A DNA stretch of 64,000 bases from Thermoleophilia bacterium (GCA_017882615.1 JADGPD010000002.1:24027-88026), one strand, 5' to 3'. Positions 1 to 12,008 are shown, numbered from the stretch's first letter. Numbers and translations: made by a program. Notes: generated by a model from the sequence alone, not told the origin.

Positions 1-288
1 CAGTGCAAGCGCTCGGCCCGGCGTCGAGCCGTAGTAGTCCGCCAGCCAGAGCGCCAGCTCGACCAGCGGCGACGGAACGCTTTCTGCGAGCTCATCTATC
101 TCCAGCAGCTCGATTCCCGCCGGCGGCGCGACGCCGACCTCGCTCACTACGCCGCGCACGCGCCTGCCGCCGAGTCGCACCCGAACCACCTGGCCAACCC
201 GCACCTCGCTCGGAACGAGATAAGTGAACTCGTGCGCGAGCGCCCGTGCCGTCACGAGCGGGAAGATCGATGCCGGCCGCAAGTCCAC
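1..288 (-). CDS. priA: Primosomal protein N' (PriA), N-terminal part, truncated by window start
   Basis: Reverse-strand reading from GTG at 288 gives VDLRPASIFPLVTARALAHEFTYLVPSEVRVGQVVRVRLGGRRVRGVVSEV...LVELALWLADYYGSTPGRALAL, typical PriA N-terminal DNA-binding domain; not in the ORF track because it runs off the edge; close to metK as in other actinobacteria. Confidence 0.8.
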   Translation of the reverse strand, partial: MDLRPASIFPLVTARALAHEFTYLVPSEVRVGQVVRVRLGGRRVRGVVSEVGVAPPAGIELLEIDELAESVPSPLVELALWLADYYGSTPGRALAL

Positions 289-366
289 GCGGGCAAGACT
301 AGTTGTGGGAGTCGCCGTACGTAGCCTGCGACTCGGGAGCCCGCTTGCGGGCGGCCCGTTCAGGCG

Positions 367-2079
367 CTAGTGGCCGAGTGCCAGCTTCTTTTTCACAATG
401 ATGACTCGGTGCTTGTGCGTCTGGGCGAATCTTCCGTGACCAACCAGAGTTAGCCGCTCGGCACCCGCAAGCAATGCCTTGCCCCGCGCGTTGAGGACGA
501 GCCTGATCTTCACGGTCTTTGCCCGCGGGAAGCTGGCGCTCGCGCGGGCGACCAGGACTCGCTTGTCGCCCAGTGCCTTCGATCCTCTGAGGTACCAGGA
601 GACCCGCAGACGCCCGGCAGCCGGGGAGTGGAAGGAGAAGAGGTAGCCGCGATTCTTTAGTAGTGCGGAGATTCTGGCGGCCTTCCCGCGCGGGACGAGA
701 GCTATCGACATGGCCTCTCGTATCTCAGGCAAGCTGGCGAGGCGAGGCGCTATCGGCCCGACGCGAGTGGACGGGGCCTGCGTATCGCCGGCGCTGTTGG
801 TCGCAGTGACCAGCACCCGAACTGTTGAGCCTATGTCCGCGGCTATCAGCTTGTACGAGCGCCTGGTGGCTCCCGAGATGGCCGAGCAGCTCTGAACCGT
901 CTCCTTGCATCGCTGCCAGCGGTAGGCAAAGGAAGTCGAGCCATTGCCCCAAACGCCGCGGGACGCCGAAAGAGTCCGACCCTGACGCGGATTGCCCGAG
1001 ATCGACGGCATCGACGTGTTCGCCGGAAGCGCGATCTTTACCGCCGGTGTACTGACCGCCGGTGTGCCGGCCGGCGCCGCGCCTACCACGAGCACGGCTG
1101 TCCCGCTACGAGACTGACCGTTGCTGAGCCTGGCCGTGAGGGTCACCGAATAGGTCCCGGGGGCGGCTTGCGACGGAACGGCTACGGACACGCCCACGAT
1201 CTTGCTGCTGTCCGCGGCCGGCTCGAGCGTCGAGACCGACGGCGTTACCGTCGCGCCGGGAACGTTGGTCGTCGCCGCGAAGGAGAAGCTCGCGTCCGGG
1301 GTAGCTTTTCCGGCGTAGGCGAAGGTGAACGGCACGGCCACCGTGCCACCCTGCACGACCGATGCCGCCGCGCCGGACGTTATACCGGCGTCTCTCGTCT
1401 CGAGCGAGCTGTCGGTGTCGAGATCCTCTGGCGCCGGATCGTCGACGCAGATCCCCTCCGTAGCCGAACCCGGCCCACCCCAGTCAGTGGTGAGCGAATC
1501 CTGACAATCGATTGGCTCGGTCGGGTCCGTGCCGTACTGACGCCCGCCCACGACCGCCTGATAGGTGAACGGCCCAGCGAAAGGAGATCCGTCGGCGCGC
1601 TCGGGCAGACCAAAGTCGACGTCGGCGCTGAAGTTCTGCTCGCCCGAACCGGAGTTGTAGGTCACGTACTGCGACGTGTAACCGAACCACTCCTTACCGA
1701 CCGGGGCCGGATCGAGTCGTTGAAGCTCGCTCGTATAGGCGCTGCTCTTTGTGAACTGGAGCTGCGGGCCGCTATCCGACGGGCCGGTGGCGGTGGAGCT
1801 GAAAGAAAGGGGAGCATTCGCTCCGCTCGGAACGCGGAAGCCCAGGAAAACTTGCTTCGCACCGCTGGACACAGGTTGGCCCGAGTTACCCCACCAGTCC
1901 ATACAGGCGCCGTCCGCTCCGCCCGAGGCGCAGACCGTGAAGGAGATCCGCACCGAGCCGATCACCTGATTCTGATCGGCGGTGGGCGGGCTCGCGAAGG
2001 TCGCGCAGCCGCTCAACACCAGCGCACTCGCGAGGAGCAGGAAAACCGTCAGGGCCGCATTTCTATACAGATGCTTCAT
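367..2079 (-). CDS. Secreted lipoprotein with Ig-like repeat region
   Basis: Signal peptide with lipobox LVLSGC; GxPxQGxTLxAxxGxWxGxxxxxYRWQRC Ig-like motif; C-terminal Ala/Arg-rich beta region. Confidence 0.75.
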   Translation of the reverse strand: MKHLYRNAALTVFLLLASALVLSGCATFASPPTADQNQVIGSVRISFTVCASGGADGACMDWWGNSGQPVSSGAKQVFLGFRVPSGANAPLSFSSTATGPSDSGPQLQFTKSSAYTSELQRLDPAPVGKEWFGYTSQYVTYNSGSGEQNFSADVDFGLPERADGSPFAGPFTYQAVVGGRQYGTDPTEPIDCQDSLTTDWGGPGSATEGICVDDPAPEDLDTDSSLETRDAGITSGAAASVVQGGTVAVPFTFAYAGKATPDASFSFAATTNVPGATVTPSVSTLEPAADSSKIVGVSVAVPSQAAPGTYSVTLTARLSNGQSRSGTAVLVVGAAPAGTPAVSTPAVKIALPANTSMPSISGNPRQGRTLSASRGVWGNGSTSFAYRWQRCKETVQSCSAISGATRRSYKLIAADIGSTVRVLVTATNSAGDTQAPSTRVGPIAPRLASLPEIREAMSIALVPRGKAARISALLKNRGYLFSFHSPAAGRLRVSWYLRGSKALGDKRVLVARASASFPRAKTVKIRLVLNARGKALLAGAERLTLVGHGRFAQTHKHRVIIVKKKLALGH

Positions 2080-2260
2080 CGGGGGGACAGATTCAGCCTA
2101 CCCGGGCCAGGGGCACAAGCCCGTCCCTCTATCGCGGTATTTATAAGCACCCCATGCGCAAAGTGCTCGGCGAACGGAATCAGCTCCTCAACCGGCGAGA
2201 ATCTCCCGTCCGACCGGAACTCCAGGCGTAAGAACCGGCGGGACGGGTACTTGCTCCAGC

Positions 2261-2760
2261 ATGGTCGAAGGGACGATCGAACGGCGGAGGAAGCCACGGC
2301 CGAGACCGGCCGTCATCGAGGTGGGTCAGGCCCGCCTCCTCCTGCTCGCAATCGCCGCCTGGGTCTGCTTCTGGGACCTGATCGTCAAGCTCACCGAGCC
2401 GACGAAGAGCGGCTTCTACCACAAGCGAACCGGTGCCGAGCTGGCGATCATTCTGTCCATCACCTTCACGCTCGCCTACGTCGCTCCGCTGATCCGCTCG
2501 CGCATGATCGTCGCGGGCGCCGGGCTGATGGTGGGCGGAGGGCTCGGCAATGGGCTCTCGATCGTCATCTTTCCGCAGGGCGTGCCGAACCCGTTCATGA
2601 TCTCGCACGAGGGTTGGACGATTGCGCTCAACCTGGCCGACATCAGCGTCGCCCTCGGTTTCGCACTGGCAACGATTGCCGTGCTGAGATTCGCCTCGGA
2701 CATGCGAGGCGAATTACGCTATCCGATTGAGCGCCGAGCGACCTCCGCTCGACCGCCCGA

Positions 2761-2764
<4 letters not shown>
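2261..2764 (+). CDS. LspA-like (signal peptidase II family-like) membrane protein lacking a catalytic Asp
   Basis: WDLIVKL ~ DQxTK, RTGAEL ~ Nx[13 protein letters not shown] ~ GGALGNxxDR, [12 protein letters not shown] ~ FNxADxxIxxG; four hydrophobic segments. Confidence 0.6.
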
Positions 2765-3993
<1,229 letters not shown>

Positions 3994-4119
3994 TACCGAA
4001 TCTCCCTTCGAGTCGTTTGAGATAGCGAACTAGCTGGACTTTTGCGGCCGGAGCGGAGTGCATCTCCGGGCGCCGGACAGCCGGCTCGGGCAAACGAGAC
4101 GCCGCCGCCGCAGAGAGAC

Positions 4120-4155
4120 GGGGCGTCGCCGCACTGAATCGGGCGGCGACGCCCC
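4120..4155. terminator. Perfect 13-bp inverted repeat downstream of DUF3352 gene (hairpin, no T-tract)
   Basis: GGGGCGTCGCCGC-N10-GCGGCGACGCCCC between 4168 (stop of minus-strand CDS) and metK start. Confidence 0.55.
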
Positions 4156-4167
4156 AATCGCATTCGC

Positions 4168-5655
4168 CTACTTGGTCGAGAGGAACGCCTTGACCTCGAT
4201 CTTGTCGCCGCTCGCGGTGGCGTAGCCGAGCAGCGAGGACAGACTCCCGAGCTGACTCAGACTCGCCTTTGCGCTGCTCGAGCTGCCGAGGCTGCCGCTG
4301 AGACTGCCGACGATCGAGCTGCTGCTCTTGGAGAGCGCGGCCAGCTTGGCGAAGTCGACGTAGGCGACTCCGAGGTTGCTCGCCGGAATGGGCAGCTCCG
4401 TCGCGGCCGCGCTGTAGGCGGGGTCGCCGGAGAGCTTCGAGCTACCGGGCAGCGCCCCGGCGTCAGTGACGATGAAGAGGCTTCCATCCTTGACGCCGAA
4501 GTCGATCTTCGTCGTCCCAAAGGTCACCTCTGTGGCCTGGACGCCGCCGACCGAGACCGACTTGCTCGAGCCGTTCAGCTGCGCGGTCAGAAGCGCGACG
4601 ACCTTGTCGAGCATGGTCTTCGACTTGGCCGCATCCGGCGCCTTGATCAGCAGCCCGATGCCCGACTCGGTTCCGTAGATCGACATCTCGCTGCCGGCGA
4701 GAGCCGCGAGGTCGTCGAGCTTGATGCCGAGCGCCGTCTCCATCTGTGGAATCTGGCTCCCGTACTTCTTGTTGTTACGCAGGTTCTTGACGGCCTTGTC
4801 GAGACCGAGCGCCTTTCCGTTCAGATCGACTGCGAACGAAGTTCCGCTCGGGAGCTGGTCGATCAGGGTCGACGTGGAGTTGGTCGCGCTCGTCTTGCCC
4901 TTGAAGACGCCGTCGATCGAGAGCCCCTTGGCTACGGCGCTGACGGTCACCGTCCCCCACTCCAGCTGGTTCTTCGCCAACGCGCTGTCGAGCGCCTTGG
5001 TCGCCGAGCTGGTAGTGGTGGTGGTGGTGGAGCCGAGAGAGGAAAGCGCAGAGGCGTTGATCGCCGAGCCCTTGAAGTAGGCCTTCACGAGCTCATCGGC
5101 CGGAACGCCCGCCGTGGCGGTCTTGAAGGCGCTGGAGTCGGAGAGCTTTCCGCTACCCGCGGCGGTCTTGAACTGATCGAGCGCGGCCTGCGTCTTGGCG
5201 ATCGCAAGCCAGGAGCCGATCTCGGTAGTGACCGACTTCTCCTTCTTGTCCTTGGCCAGGATGCCCTTCAGCTTGCTGGAATCCGTCGGATTGGTGAGAA
5301 CCACGTCTGTGGGCTTCGCCGACGTGCCCATGCTGACGACGACCGTGTTCGGGCCGAGCGCGCCCTCGACATCCGCAAGCGTGATGCCCGACTTCGAGAG
5401 GCTCTTGTCGAGACTCGTCTTCATCGACGGGATGCCGGCCAGGAGCTTCATGGCCTGCTTCCACTGCGCGCCGGTGCTGTCGGTATTGATCGAGGCGAAG
5501 GCGGTCACGCTGGCCGGCACGACGTCGGCGCCCATGATGCTCGGGTCACCCGACTTGGCGCTGGCAGAACTGCTCTTGCTGCTATTACCGCCGCAAGCCG
5601 CCAGCACGAGCAGGCAGCTGACAGCGAGAGCTAAGGCGAGAGAGATACGACGCAT
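4168..5655 (-). CDS. DUF3352-type lipoprotein
   Basis: Lipobox LVLAACGG; VVPASVTAFASINTDSTGAQW and SLFIVTD/LGVAYVDFAKL patterns typical of DUF3352 proteins. Confidence 0.75.
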   Translation of the reverse strand: MRRISLALALAVSCLLVLAACGGNSSKSSSASAKSGDPSIMGADVVPASVTAFASINTDSTGAQWKQAMKLLAGIPSMKTSLDKSLSKSGITLADVEGALGPNTVVVSMGTSAKPTDVVLTNPTDSSKLKGILAKDKKEKSVTTEIGSWLAIAKTQAALDQFKTAAGSGKLSDSSAFKTATAGVPADELVKAYFKGSAINASALSSLGSTTTTTTSSATKALDSALAKNQLEWGTVTVSAVAKGLSIDGVFKGKTSATNSTSTLIDQLPSGTSFAVDLNGKALGLDKAVKNLRNNKKYGSQIPQMETALGIKLDDLAALAGSEMSIYGTESGIGLLIKAPDAAKSKTMLDKVVALLTAQLNGSSKSVSVGGVQATEVTFGTTKIDFGVKDGSLFIVTDAGALPGSSKLSGDPAYSAAATELPIPASNLGVAYVDFAKLAALSKSSSSIVGSLSGSLGSSSSAKASLSQLGSLSSLLGYATASGDKIEVKAFLSTK

Positions 5656-5702
5656 TGAGATAAACCTCCGAGGCTGAGAGACCGGTGTGCCCGAAGCCTA
5701 GA

Positions 5703-6680
5703 TCAGACCGGCGGCGCTGACCACTCCCCGGTCGGTTTTCTTCCCATCAGCTCGACCACGAGGTCTTTCACCTCTCCGCCGGCAAGAACGGCGCAGACGG
5801 CCTCGGTGATCGGCAGCTCGACGCCGACCCGCTGCGCCATCTCGTTGAGAACGGGCGCCGCCGTCATGCCCTCGACCGTGCCGATCTGCTCCCGCGCCTG
5901 CTCAGGCGTGACGCCGCGGCCGATCAGCTCGCCGGCGCGCCTGTTGCGCCCGTGCGGGTGCCAGCAAGTTGCGATCAGATCGCCCATCCCGGCCAGGCCG
6001 GCGAAGGTGTCTGCCCGGGCGCCGCAGGCCAGGCCCAGACGGGTCATCTCGGCCAGACCGCGAGTCATCAGGGTGGCCTTGGCGTTGTCTCCCAGGCCCA
6101 GCCCGTCAACCGCGCCGGCAGCCAGTGCGATCACGTTCTTGGCGGCGCCGCAGAGCTCCACCCCAATCAGGTCGGGGTTCACGTAGACGCGAAAGGAGGC
6201 CGAGGCGATCTCGGCCTGAAGCCGCGCGGCCAGCTCGCCGTTCTTGCTGGCGACGACGGCGGCGGCGGGCAGGCCGGCGGCGATCTCCTCGGCGAAGTTG
6301 GGGCCCGAGAGAACGGCAAACGGCCGTTCGGCGACGAGCGTCGAGAGCCTGGCGCTGGAGAGCGGATCGAGCCCCTTGGTCAGGCTGAGCAGCGGTGAGG
6401 AGCCCGGCAGGCCGGCAACCGCGGCTGCAAAGGTGCGACTCGGCACCGCCACCACCAGCAGATCCACCAGCTCGAACAGCTCCGTGGCCTGTTCGACTTC
6501 GAGCGCCCCGATGCCCGTCAGCTCCAGCTCGGGCAGGTGGCGAAGATTCCTACCGCTCTCCACGAGCGAGCGGACGGCGTCCGCGTCGCTGTCGACGAGA
6601 GTCACCTCGTGGCCGCGGCCGGCGAGCAGGTGAGCGAACGCCGTTCCCCACATCCCCGCGCCCAGTACCGCGACCTTCAT
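5703..6680 (-). CDS. gpsA: NAD(P)H-dependent glycerol-3-phosphate dehydrogenase
   Basis: VAVLGAGMWGTAFAHLLAGRGHEV, LSGPNFAEEIAAGLPAA, CGAAKNVIALAAGAVDGLGLGDNAKATLMTRGLAEM. Confidence 0.96.
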   Translation of the reverse strand: MKVAVLGAGMWGTAFAHLLAGRGHEVTLVDSDADAVRSLVESGRNLRHLPELELTGIGALEVEQATELFELVDLLVVAVPSRTFAAAVAGLPGSSPLLSLTKGLDPLSSARLSTLVAERPFAVLSGPNFAEEIAAGLPAAAVVASKNGELAARLQAEIASASFRVYVNPDLIGVELCGAAKNVIALAAGAVDGLGLGDNAKATLMTRGLAEMTRLGLACGARADTFAGLAGMGDLIATCWHPHGRNRRAGELIGRGVTPEQAREQIGTVEGMTAAPVLNEMAQRVGVELPITEAVCAVLAGGEVKDLVVELMGRKPTGEWSAPPV

Positions 6681-6684
6681 GCCC

Positions 6685-8028
6685 TCACCGCCCGATGAAA
6701 TCGATCGTTACCGGCACGCCTTCGAGCTTGAAGCGCTCGCGCAGCTCGTTCTCGACCCAGTAGCCGTAGTCGCGTGTAACGAGCGTCGAATCGTTGACGT
6801 GAATGCGGAAGCGCGGCGGGCGCACCTGCACCTGGGCGCCGTAGAGCATCTTGAGCCTGCGCCGGTCGCGGGCGGGCGCCTGGCGGGCCTCCGTCAAATC
6901 GCCCAAGAAGCGGTTCAGCTCGCCGGTGGTCACTCTGCCGTTGTAGCGGGCGAAGAGCTCCTCGATGTCGTCGAGCAGCCTGCCGACTCCCCGGCCCGTC
7001 TTCGCCGAGACGGCCCGCACAGTCGGACGCTGGCGAACCCGGCGCTGAATCTCGGGGCGCATCTCGTCGGCGACGAAGCGGGAGATATCCCACTTGGCGA
7101 GCACGACCAGCGTTGCGCACTGCGCCTTTCGCGCAACGTCGGCGACGTTCAGGTCCTGCTCGACCAGCCCTTCCTCCGAGTCGATCAGCACCAGCGCCAC
7201 GTCGGCCCGCTCGGCCGCCTCCAGTGCGCGCAGCTCCGAGTAGTACTCGATTCCCTGACGGTGCTTGCGCTTGCGCCTGAGCCCGGCGGTGTCGATCAGC
7301 AGGAACTCCTGCTCGCCGCGGATGAGGCGGGTGTCGATCGAGTCGCGGGTCGTCCCGGGAAGGTCGGAGACGATCACCCGCTCCTGCCCGAGAAGGGCGT
7401 TGAGTAGCGACGACTTGCCCACGTTCGGGCGGCCCAGAATCGCCACCCTGATCGCGTCGGCGCCCGCTATCGGCGCGGTCTCGCCGGGCAGCAGCTCGAC
7501 CATGCGATCGAGCAGGTCGCCCGAGCCGAGGCCGTGCAGAGCCGAGATCGGCAACGGATCGCCGAGGCCGAGGCGATGAAAATCGAGCGCTCGTATGTCC
7601 TGCGAAGGGTCATCGATCTTGTTCGCGGCCAGGAGAACCGGCTTGCGGGCGGTGCGCAGAATCTCGGCCACCTCCTCGTCGCCGGCCGTGACTCCGAGCG
7701 TCGCGTCGACGAGAAAGACGACCACATCGGCTTCGCCGATCGCGGCCCGCGCCTGCTCGGCAATGGCCCGCGTCAGCGGCGAAGAATCACCGAGGTCGAC
7801 GCCGCCCGTGTCGATGAGCAGGAAGTTCTGTCCGTTCCAGTCGCAGAGGAGCTCCTTCCGGTCGCGCGTGACGCCGGAAGTCTCGTGCACCACCGCTGAA
7901 CGGCTGCCGGTCAGACGGTTGACCAGAGTGGACTTGCCGACGTTCGGAAAGCCGACGATGGCCACTCTTCCCGCCAGGGGCCCGCCGAGCTCCGACGGCT
8001 CCTCGTCTCGCTTGTCTCTTTTCCTCAT
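6685..8028 (-). CDS. der: Tandem-GTPase ribosome biogenesis protein Der/EngA
   Basis: Two G domains: [15 protein letters not shown]...DTGG and [16 protein letters not shown]...DTAGLRRK plus C-terminal KH-like domain. Confidence 0.96.
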   Translation of the reverse strand: MRKRDKRDEEPSELGGPLAGRVAIVGFPNVGKSTLVNRLTGSRSAVVHETSGVTRDRKELLCDWNGQNFLLIDTGGVDLGDSSPLTRAIAEQARAAIGEADVVVFLVDATLGVTAGDEEVAEILRTARKPVLLAANKIDDPSQDIRALDFHRLGLGDPLPISALHGLGSGDLLDRMVELLPGETAPIAGADAIRVAILGRPNVGKSSLLNALLGQERVIVSDLPGTTRDSIDTRLIRGEQEFLLIDTAGLRRKRKHRQGIEYYSELRALEAAERADVALVLIDSEEGLVEQDLNVADVARKAQCATLVVLAKWDISRFVADEMRPEIQRRVRQRPTVRAVSAKTGRGVGRLLDDIEELFARYNGRVTTGELNRFLGDLTEARQAPARDRRRLKMLYGAQVQVRPPRFRIHVNDSTLVTRDYGYWVENELRERFKLEGVPVTIDFIGR

Positions 8029-8047
8029 CAGCTGCCTCGTCGAGCTC

Positions 8048-8734
8048 TCAGTCTCTCGGCGGCACGGTCAAGCCGCGCGGCCGCCCCTGGGCCTGAACCT
8101 CGCCCAGCCAGGTCCAGAGACGATGGATCTCGCGTGCGATCTCCGCCGTCGCCTCGCGGTAGCCCTTGCTGTTGGCGGGTAGCCCGTCGAAGCTCATCGG
8201 TTGGCCCCAGGCGAGAGTGACCGGATGAAAATTCCAGGGCCGCCAGGACTCGCTGCCGCGCACCGCCGCCGGCAGCACCGGCACGTTCTCCTGCAGCGCG
8301 ACCATGGCGGCGCCGGGCATCGCCTCGCCGGGCACACCGGTGTGCTGCCTCGTTCCCTCGATGAAGACGCCGAGCGCCTCGCCGGCGCGGGCGATCTCGC
8401 GCATCTTGCGCACCGCTTCGCGATCGGATTCGCCGCGTCGCACCGGGAAGGTGCCAAAGAAGCCGAGAAACTGAGACAGGCCCGGCGCGCTCATGACCTC
8501 GGTCTTGGCCAGGAAGTAGATGCGGCGCGGACAGCGGCCGCCGAAGGCGGGCGGATCGATCATCGAAAAGTGGTTGAAGGCAAGAACGAGCCCACCTTCC
8601 AAGGGCACGTTCTCGAGCCCGTAAGAACGCACGCGCCCGAAGACATGGGCGAGCGTGCCTACCGTCGCCTGGCCTATCGCCAAGCGACGTGGCGTGTAGC
8701 CGAACAGGTACTCCTTCTTCTCCCCCACGTTCAC
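8048..8734 (-). CDS. plsC: 1-acyl-sn-glycerol-3-phosphate acyltransferase
   Basis: [12 protein letters not shown] (NHxxxxD) and FIEGTR motifs. Confidence 0.88.
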   Translation of the reverse strand: MNVGEKKEYLFGYTPRRLAIGQATVGTLAHVFGRVRSYGLENVPLEGGLVLAFNHFSMIDPPAFGGRCPRRIYFLAKTEVMSAPGLSQFLGFFGTFPVRRGESDREAVRKMREIARAGEALGVFIEGTRQHTGVPGEAMPGAAMVALQENVPVLPAAVRGSESWRPWNFHPVTLAWGQPMSFDGLPANSKGYREATAEIAREIHRLWTWLGEVQAQGRPRGLTVPPRD

Positions 8735-9369
8735 CTCCCGCTCGGCAGCTTCTCGGTCACCAGCGCCTCGATTCTCTCCACAACCTGCTCGACGCTCAAG
8801 TCGGTGGTGTCGATGTGCACCGCGTCGGGCGCGGGCTGCATCTGAGGTGCGTCGCGCTCGTCGCGCCGTCGCATGTCGGCTGCCAGAGCCTTGGCTGGGC
8901 TGCCCGGACGCTCGGCCAGGCGCCGTCCCGCGCGCACGCCTTCGTCGGCGACCAGATAGACCTTGACCTCGGCGCCGGGCACGACGACACTGCCGATGTC
9001 GCGACCCTCGATCACCGAATCGCCGAGCGCGGCCAGCTCGCGCTGGCGCTCGCGCATGATCAGGCGCACCTCGGCCTGGCGCGCTACGAGCGAGACGACG
9101 CGATCGACCTCCGGCCGCCGGATCGCCTCGGTCACGTCGATGCCGCCGATCCGCGTATGCCCCTCGCTATCGAAGTCGATCGGATTGGCACGCCCGAGCT
9201 CTGCCAGCAGCGCTTCGTCTTCGAGCTCGGCGCCGCGTTCCGAGGCCAGCCAGGTCAGCGCGCGGTACATCGCGCCGGTGTCGAGATAACGAAAGCCAAG
9301 CTTGGCCGCGAGGGCCCGGGCCACGGTGCTCTTGCCGGCTCCGGCCGGCCCGTCGATCGTCACGATCAA
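8731..9369 (-). CDS. cmk: Cytidylate kinase
   Basis: VTIDGPAGAGKSTVARALAAKLGFRYLDTGAMYRA; ATGA overlap with plsC. Confidence 0.96.
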   Translation of the reverse strand: MIVTIDGPAGAGKSTVARALAAKLGFRYLDTGAMYRALTWLASERGAELEDEALLAELGRANPIDFDSEGHTRIGGIDVTEAIRRPEVDRVVSLVARQAEVRLIMRERQRELAALGDSVIEGRDIGSVVVPGAEVKVYLVADEGVRAGRRLAERPGSPAKALAADMRRRDERDAPQMQPAPDAVHIDTTDLSVEQVVERIEALVTEKLPSGR

Positions 9370-9440
9370 AGCTGTGCCCTTTCAGGTGATGCTTCCGAGG
9401 TTCTGGGTCGCAAGCACCAAGCGATGCTAGGACGCAGGGA

Positions 9441-9467
9441 GCACCCGTAGCCGCCGGCTACGGGTGC
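9441..9467. other. Perfect 12-bp inverted repeat between aroA and cmk
   Basis: GCACCCGTAGCC-GCC-GGCTACGGGTGC. Confidence 0.7.
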
Positions 9468-9543
9468 GACTGAGGACAAAGCAGCGCGCCGCGTGATCGC
9501 GGACCAGAAACCGGAGGGTATCGCTTGAACGGGCACGAACAGC

Positions 9544-10860
9544 TCATTCCTTTTCCGGGACAAAGTCGCGCCTGGCAACCTCGTCCAGGAGCTCGAAGAA
9601 GTCCGGGAAGCTTACTGCGACGATGTCCGGGTCATCGATCTCCACGCCTTCGCGGGAGAGAATGCCGGCGATTCCGGCGAGCATGGCGATGCGATGGTCG
9701 TCGTGGGTCTCGACCAATCCGCCCTTGAACCGCGTCGGAACGCCGCGCACCCAGAAGCCGTCGGGCTCCGCGTTGACATGGGCGCCGAGCCCGTTCAAAG
9801 CCTCGGTCGTCGACTGGATCCGGTCGGACTCCTTGGCCCGCAGCTCCTCGGCGCCGCGCACGCGGCTGACGCCGTGAGCCATCGACGCCGCGAGCGCGAA
9901 CAGCGGCAGCTCGTCGACCACGTTGGGCACCTCGTGCGACTCGATCGTCGTCGCCGTCAGCTCGGCCGAGCGAATCCCGAGACTGCCAACCGGCTCGCCG
10001 CCGGAGGAACGCCGGTCGTAGACCGTCGTGCGGGCGCCCATGCGCTCCAGCACGCCGAGAAAGCCGATCCGGGTCGGGTTCAAGTTGACGTCGTGGATGC
10101 GCAATTCGGAGCCGGTGAGGAGCGAGGCGCCAACCAGGAAAGGAGCGGCCGAGGAGAAGTCGCCCGGGATGTCGAGATCGAGCGGCGGGATGCGCTCGGC
10201 CGGCCAGACGCTGATCTCGCTGCCCTCGTGGCGCACGCGGACGCCCAGCGAAGTAAGCATGCGCTCGGTGTGATCACGAGTCGGCACCGGCTCGACTACC
10301 GTCGTCGGGCCGCTCTTCGCGAACAGCCCGGCGAGCAGGATCGCCGACTTGACTTGGGCGCTCGCCACGGGCAAGACGTATGTGGTCGGCTCGAGCGACC
10401 CGCCCGAGATGGTCACCGGTGCCGAGCCGTTCGTTGTCTCGACCTCGGCGCCCATCTGCCTGAGCGGAATGGCGATTCGCTCGTGCGGGCGGCTGGAGAG
10501 CGATTCGTCGCCCGTAAGGACGAAGCGACCTTCCTGACCGGCGAGTACGCCCGCCAGGAGCCTGAGCAAAGTGCCGGCGTTACGGCAGTCGATCGGATGA
10601 TCGGGCGGCCGCAGTCCGCGCAGCCCGACGCCCTCGATCCTGATCGTCCCCGGGCTCGGCTCGCTCACCGTCGCGCCAAGCGAGCGCACGGCGTCGAGGG
10701 CCGCATCGGTGTCGGCCGCGTGCCCGAAGCCGCGGATCTCGCTGACGCCGTCGGCTACCGCGGCCAACAGCGCGGCCCGCTGGCAGAGGCCCTTCACCCC
10801 CGGCACGGCAATGTCGCCGACCAACGCCGCCGCCGGCTCGACTCGCCGAGTAGCGCTCAA
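9544..10860 (-). CDS. aroA: 3-phosphoshikimate 1-carboxyvinyltransferase (EPSP synthase)
   Basis: DCRNAGTLLRLLAG, GDESLSSRPHERIAIPLRQMGAEVE, VKSAILLAGLFA, RAKESDRI, DDHRIAM. Confidence 0.96.
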   Translation of the reverse strand: MSATRRVEPAAALVGDIAVPGVKGLCQRAALLAAVADGVSEIRGFGHAADTDAALDAVRSLGATVSEPSPGTIRIEGVGLRGLRPPDHPIDCRNAGTLLRLLAGVLAGQEGRFVLTGDESLSSRPHERIAIPLRQMGAEVETTNGSAPVTISGGSLEPTTYVLPVASAQVKSAILLAGLFAKSGPTTVVEPVPTRDHTERMLTSLGVRVRHEGSEISVWPAERIPPLDLDIPGDFSSAAPFLVGASLLTGSELRIHDVNLNPTRIGFLGVLERMGARTTVYDRRSSGGEPVGSLGIRSAELTATTIESHEVPNVVDELPLFALAASMAHGVSRVRGAEELRAKESDRIQSTTEALNGLGAHVNAEPDGFWVRGVPTRFKGGLVETHDDHRIAMLAGIAGILSREGVEIDDPDIVAVSFPDFFELLDEVARRDFVPEKE

Positions 10861-12008
10861 GCGTCCTCCTCCATGATGTCCGAGACGACGACGCCGTAGC
10901 CCTGAGCCGCGAGCAGATCGGCCGCCCGCTGCGCCTCGCTCTCACCGGCGATCACGATCGAAAGCGAGCCGCCGCGATCGGGCGAGACGTGCTGCATCTC
11001 CAGGTCTTCGATGTTGATCCGCTCGGCCCCCAACACCTGCGTGATACCGGCCAGCACCCCGGGCTGATCGGCCACGTGCACGCGCAGGCGGAAGAGCCCG
11101 CCCACGCTCGGATAGACCTCGGCCAGCAGATGGCGGCGATACGTCCCGGCTTCGGCGATCCAGTGGCCGACGAACGCGGCGTCGCCGCTCTCGAGCGCCA
11201 GCTCGAGCTGCTCGATCAGACGCCGGTGCTCGGCGAGGGCCTCGCGCAGCGGATCTGCGTTCTCGAGGAAGATGTCGACCCAGATGTGCGGGTTCGCGCC
11301 GGCCACGCGCGTCATGTCTCTGAGCGAGCCGCCCGCGCTGGCCAGCGGCTCGTGACCGCCCACTCTCGTCGTCCCGGCCTGGTTGACGAGCAGGTTGGAG
11401 AGCGCGTGAGGAAGGTGACTGGTCAGCGCAACGAGACGGTCGTGAGCGGCGGGATCGATCGCCACCGGGTGGGCGCCGAGCGAGGCCACGAAGCCGTGCA
11501 GCATGCGGTAGCGGTCGGGGTCGGTGATGACCTGCGGAGTCAGAAACCAGGTCGCGCCTTTGAAGATATCCGCGCTTGCATATTCGGGCCCGCTCGTCTC
11601 CGAGCCGCAGACGGGATGCCCGCCAATGAATCGATTGTCGTCGACGGCGGCCGCGCAGACGGCGCTCTTGGTGGAACCGACATCGGTCACGGTGCAGGAA
11701 TGGTCGACCAGCTCGAGCGCCTCCAGCACGCGCTCGGGCAGGTGAGCGACCGGCGCGGCGACGATCACCAGCTCGGCGGAAGTGACCGCCTCGGCCAGCG
11801 TCTCCGCAGCGAGATCGATGGCGCCGCGCTCGCGCGCGACGCGGAGTGCGCCGGGATCCGGGTCGAAACCGGCAACGTGTGCGGCGCCGGCCTGCTTCGC
11901 CGCAAGCCCGACCGAGGTCCCGATCAGGCCCGTGCCGACGATCGCCAGACGCGAGTGCCTCGCGCCGGGATGGTCTGTTTCTGTTGGCCGAACACTCATT
12001 TCCAGCAA
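10857..12008 (-). CDS. tyrA: Prephenate dehydrogenase with C-terminal ACT domain
   Basis: LAIVGTGLIGTSVGLAAK, VTDVGSTKSAV, GGHPVCGSETSGPEYA; ACT-like C-terminus; ATGA overlap with aroA. Confidence 0.9.
   Translation of the reverse strand: MLEMSVRPTETDHPGARHSRLAIVGTGLIGTSVGLAAKQAGAAHVAGFDPDPGALRVARERGAIDLAAETLAEAVTSAELVIVAAPVAHLPERVLEALELVDHSCTVTDVGSTKSAVCAAAVDDNRFIGGHPVCGSETSGPEYASADIFKGATWFLTPQVITDPDRYRMLHGFVASLGAHPVAIDPAAHDRLVALTSHLPHALSNLLVNQAGTTRVGGHEPLASAGGSLRDMTRVAGANPHIWVDIFLENADPLREALAEHRRLIEQLELALESGDAAFVGHWIAEAGTYRRHLLAEVYPSVGGLFRLRVHVADQPGVLAGITQVLGAERINIEDLEMQHVSPDRGGSLSIVIAGESEAQRAADLLAAQGYGVVVSDIMEEDA

Noticed and set aside
1168-2730. 520-aa plus-strand ORF
   Set aside because: Antisense shadow of the minus-strand lipoprotein plus a frame-shifted overlap with the LspA-like gene; Arg/Gly-rich low-complexity translation.
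9366-9578. 70-aa minus-strand ORF between cmk and aroA
   Set aside because: Overlaps the aroA end, contains the hairpin, no coding bias visible.
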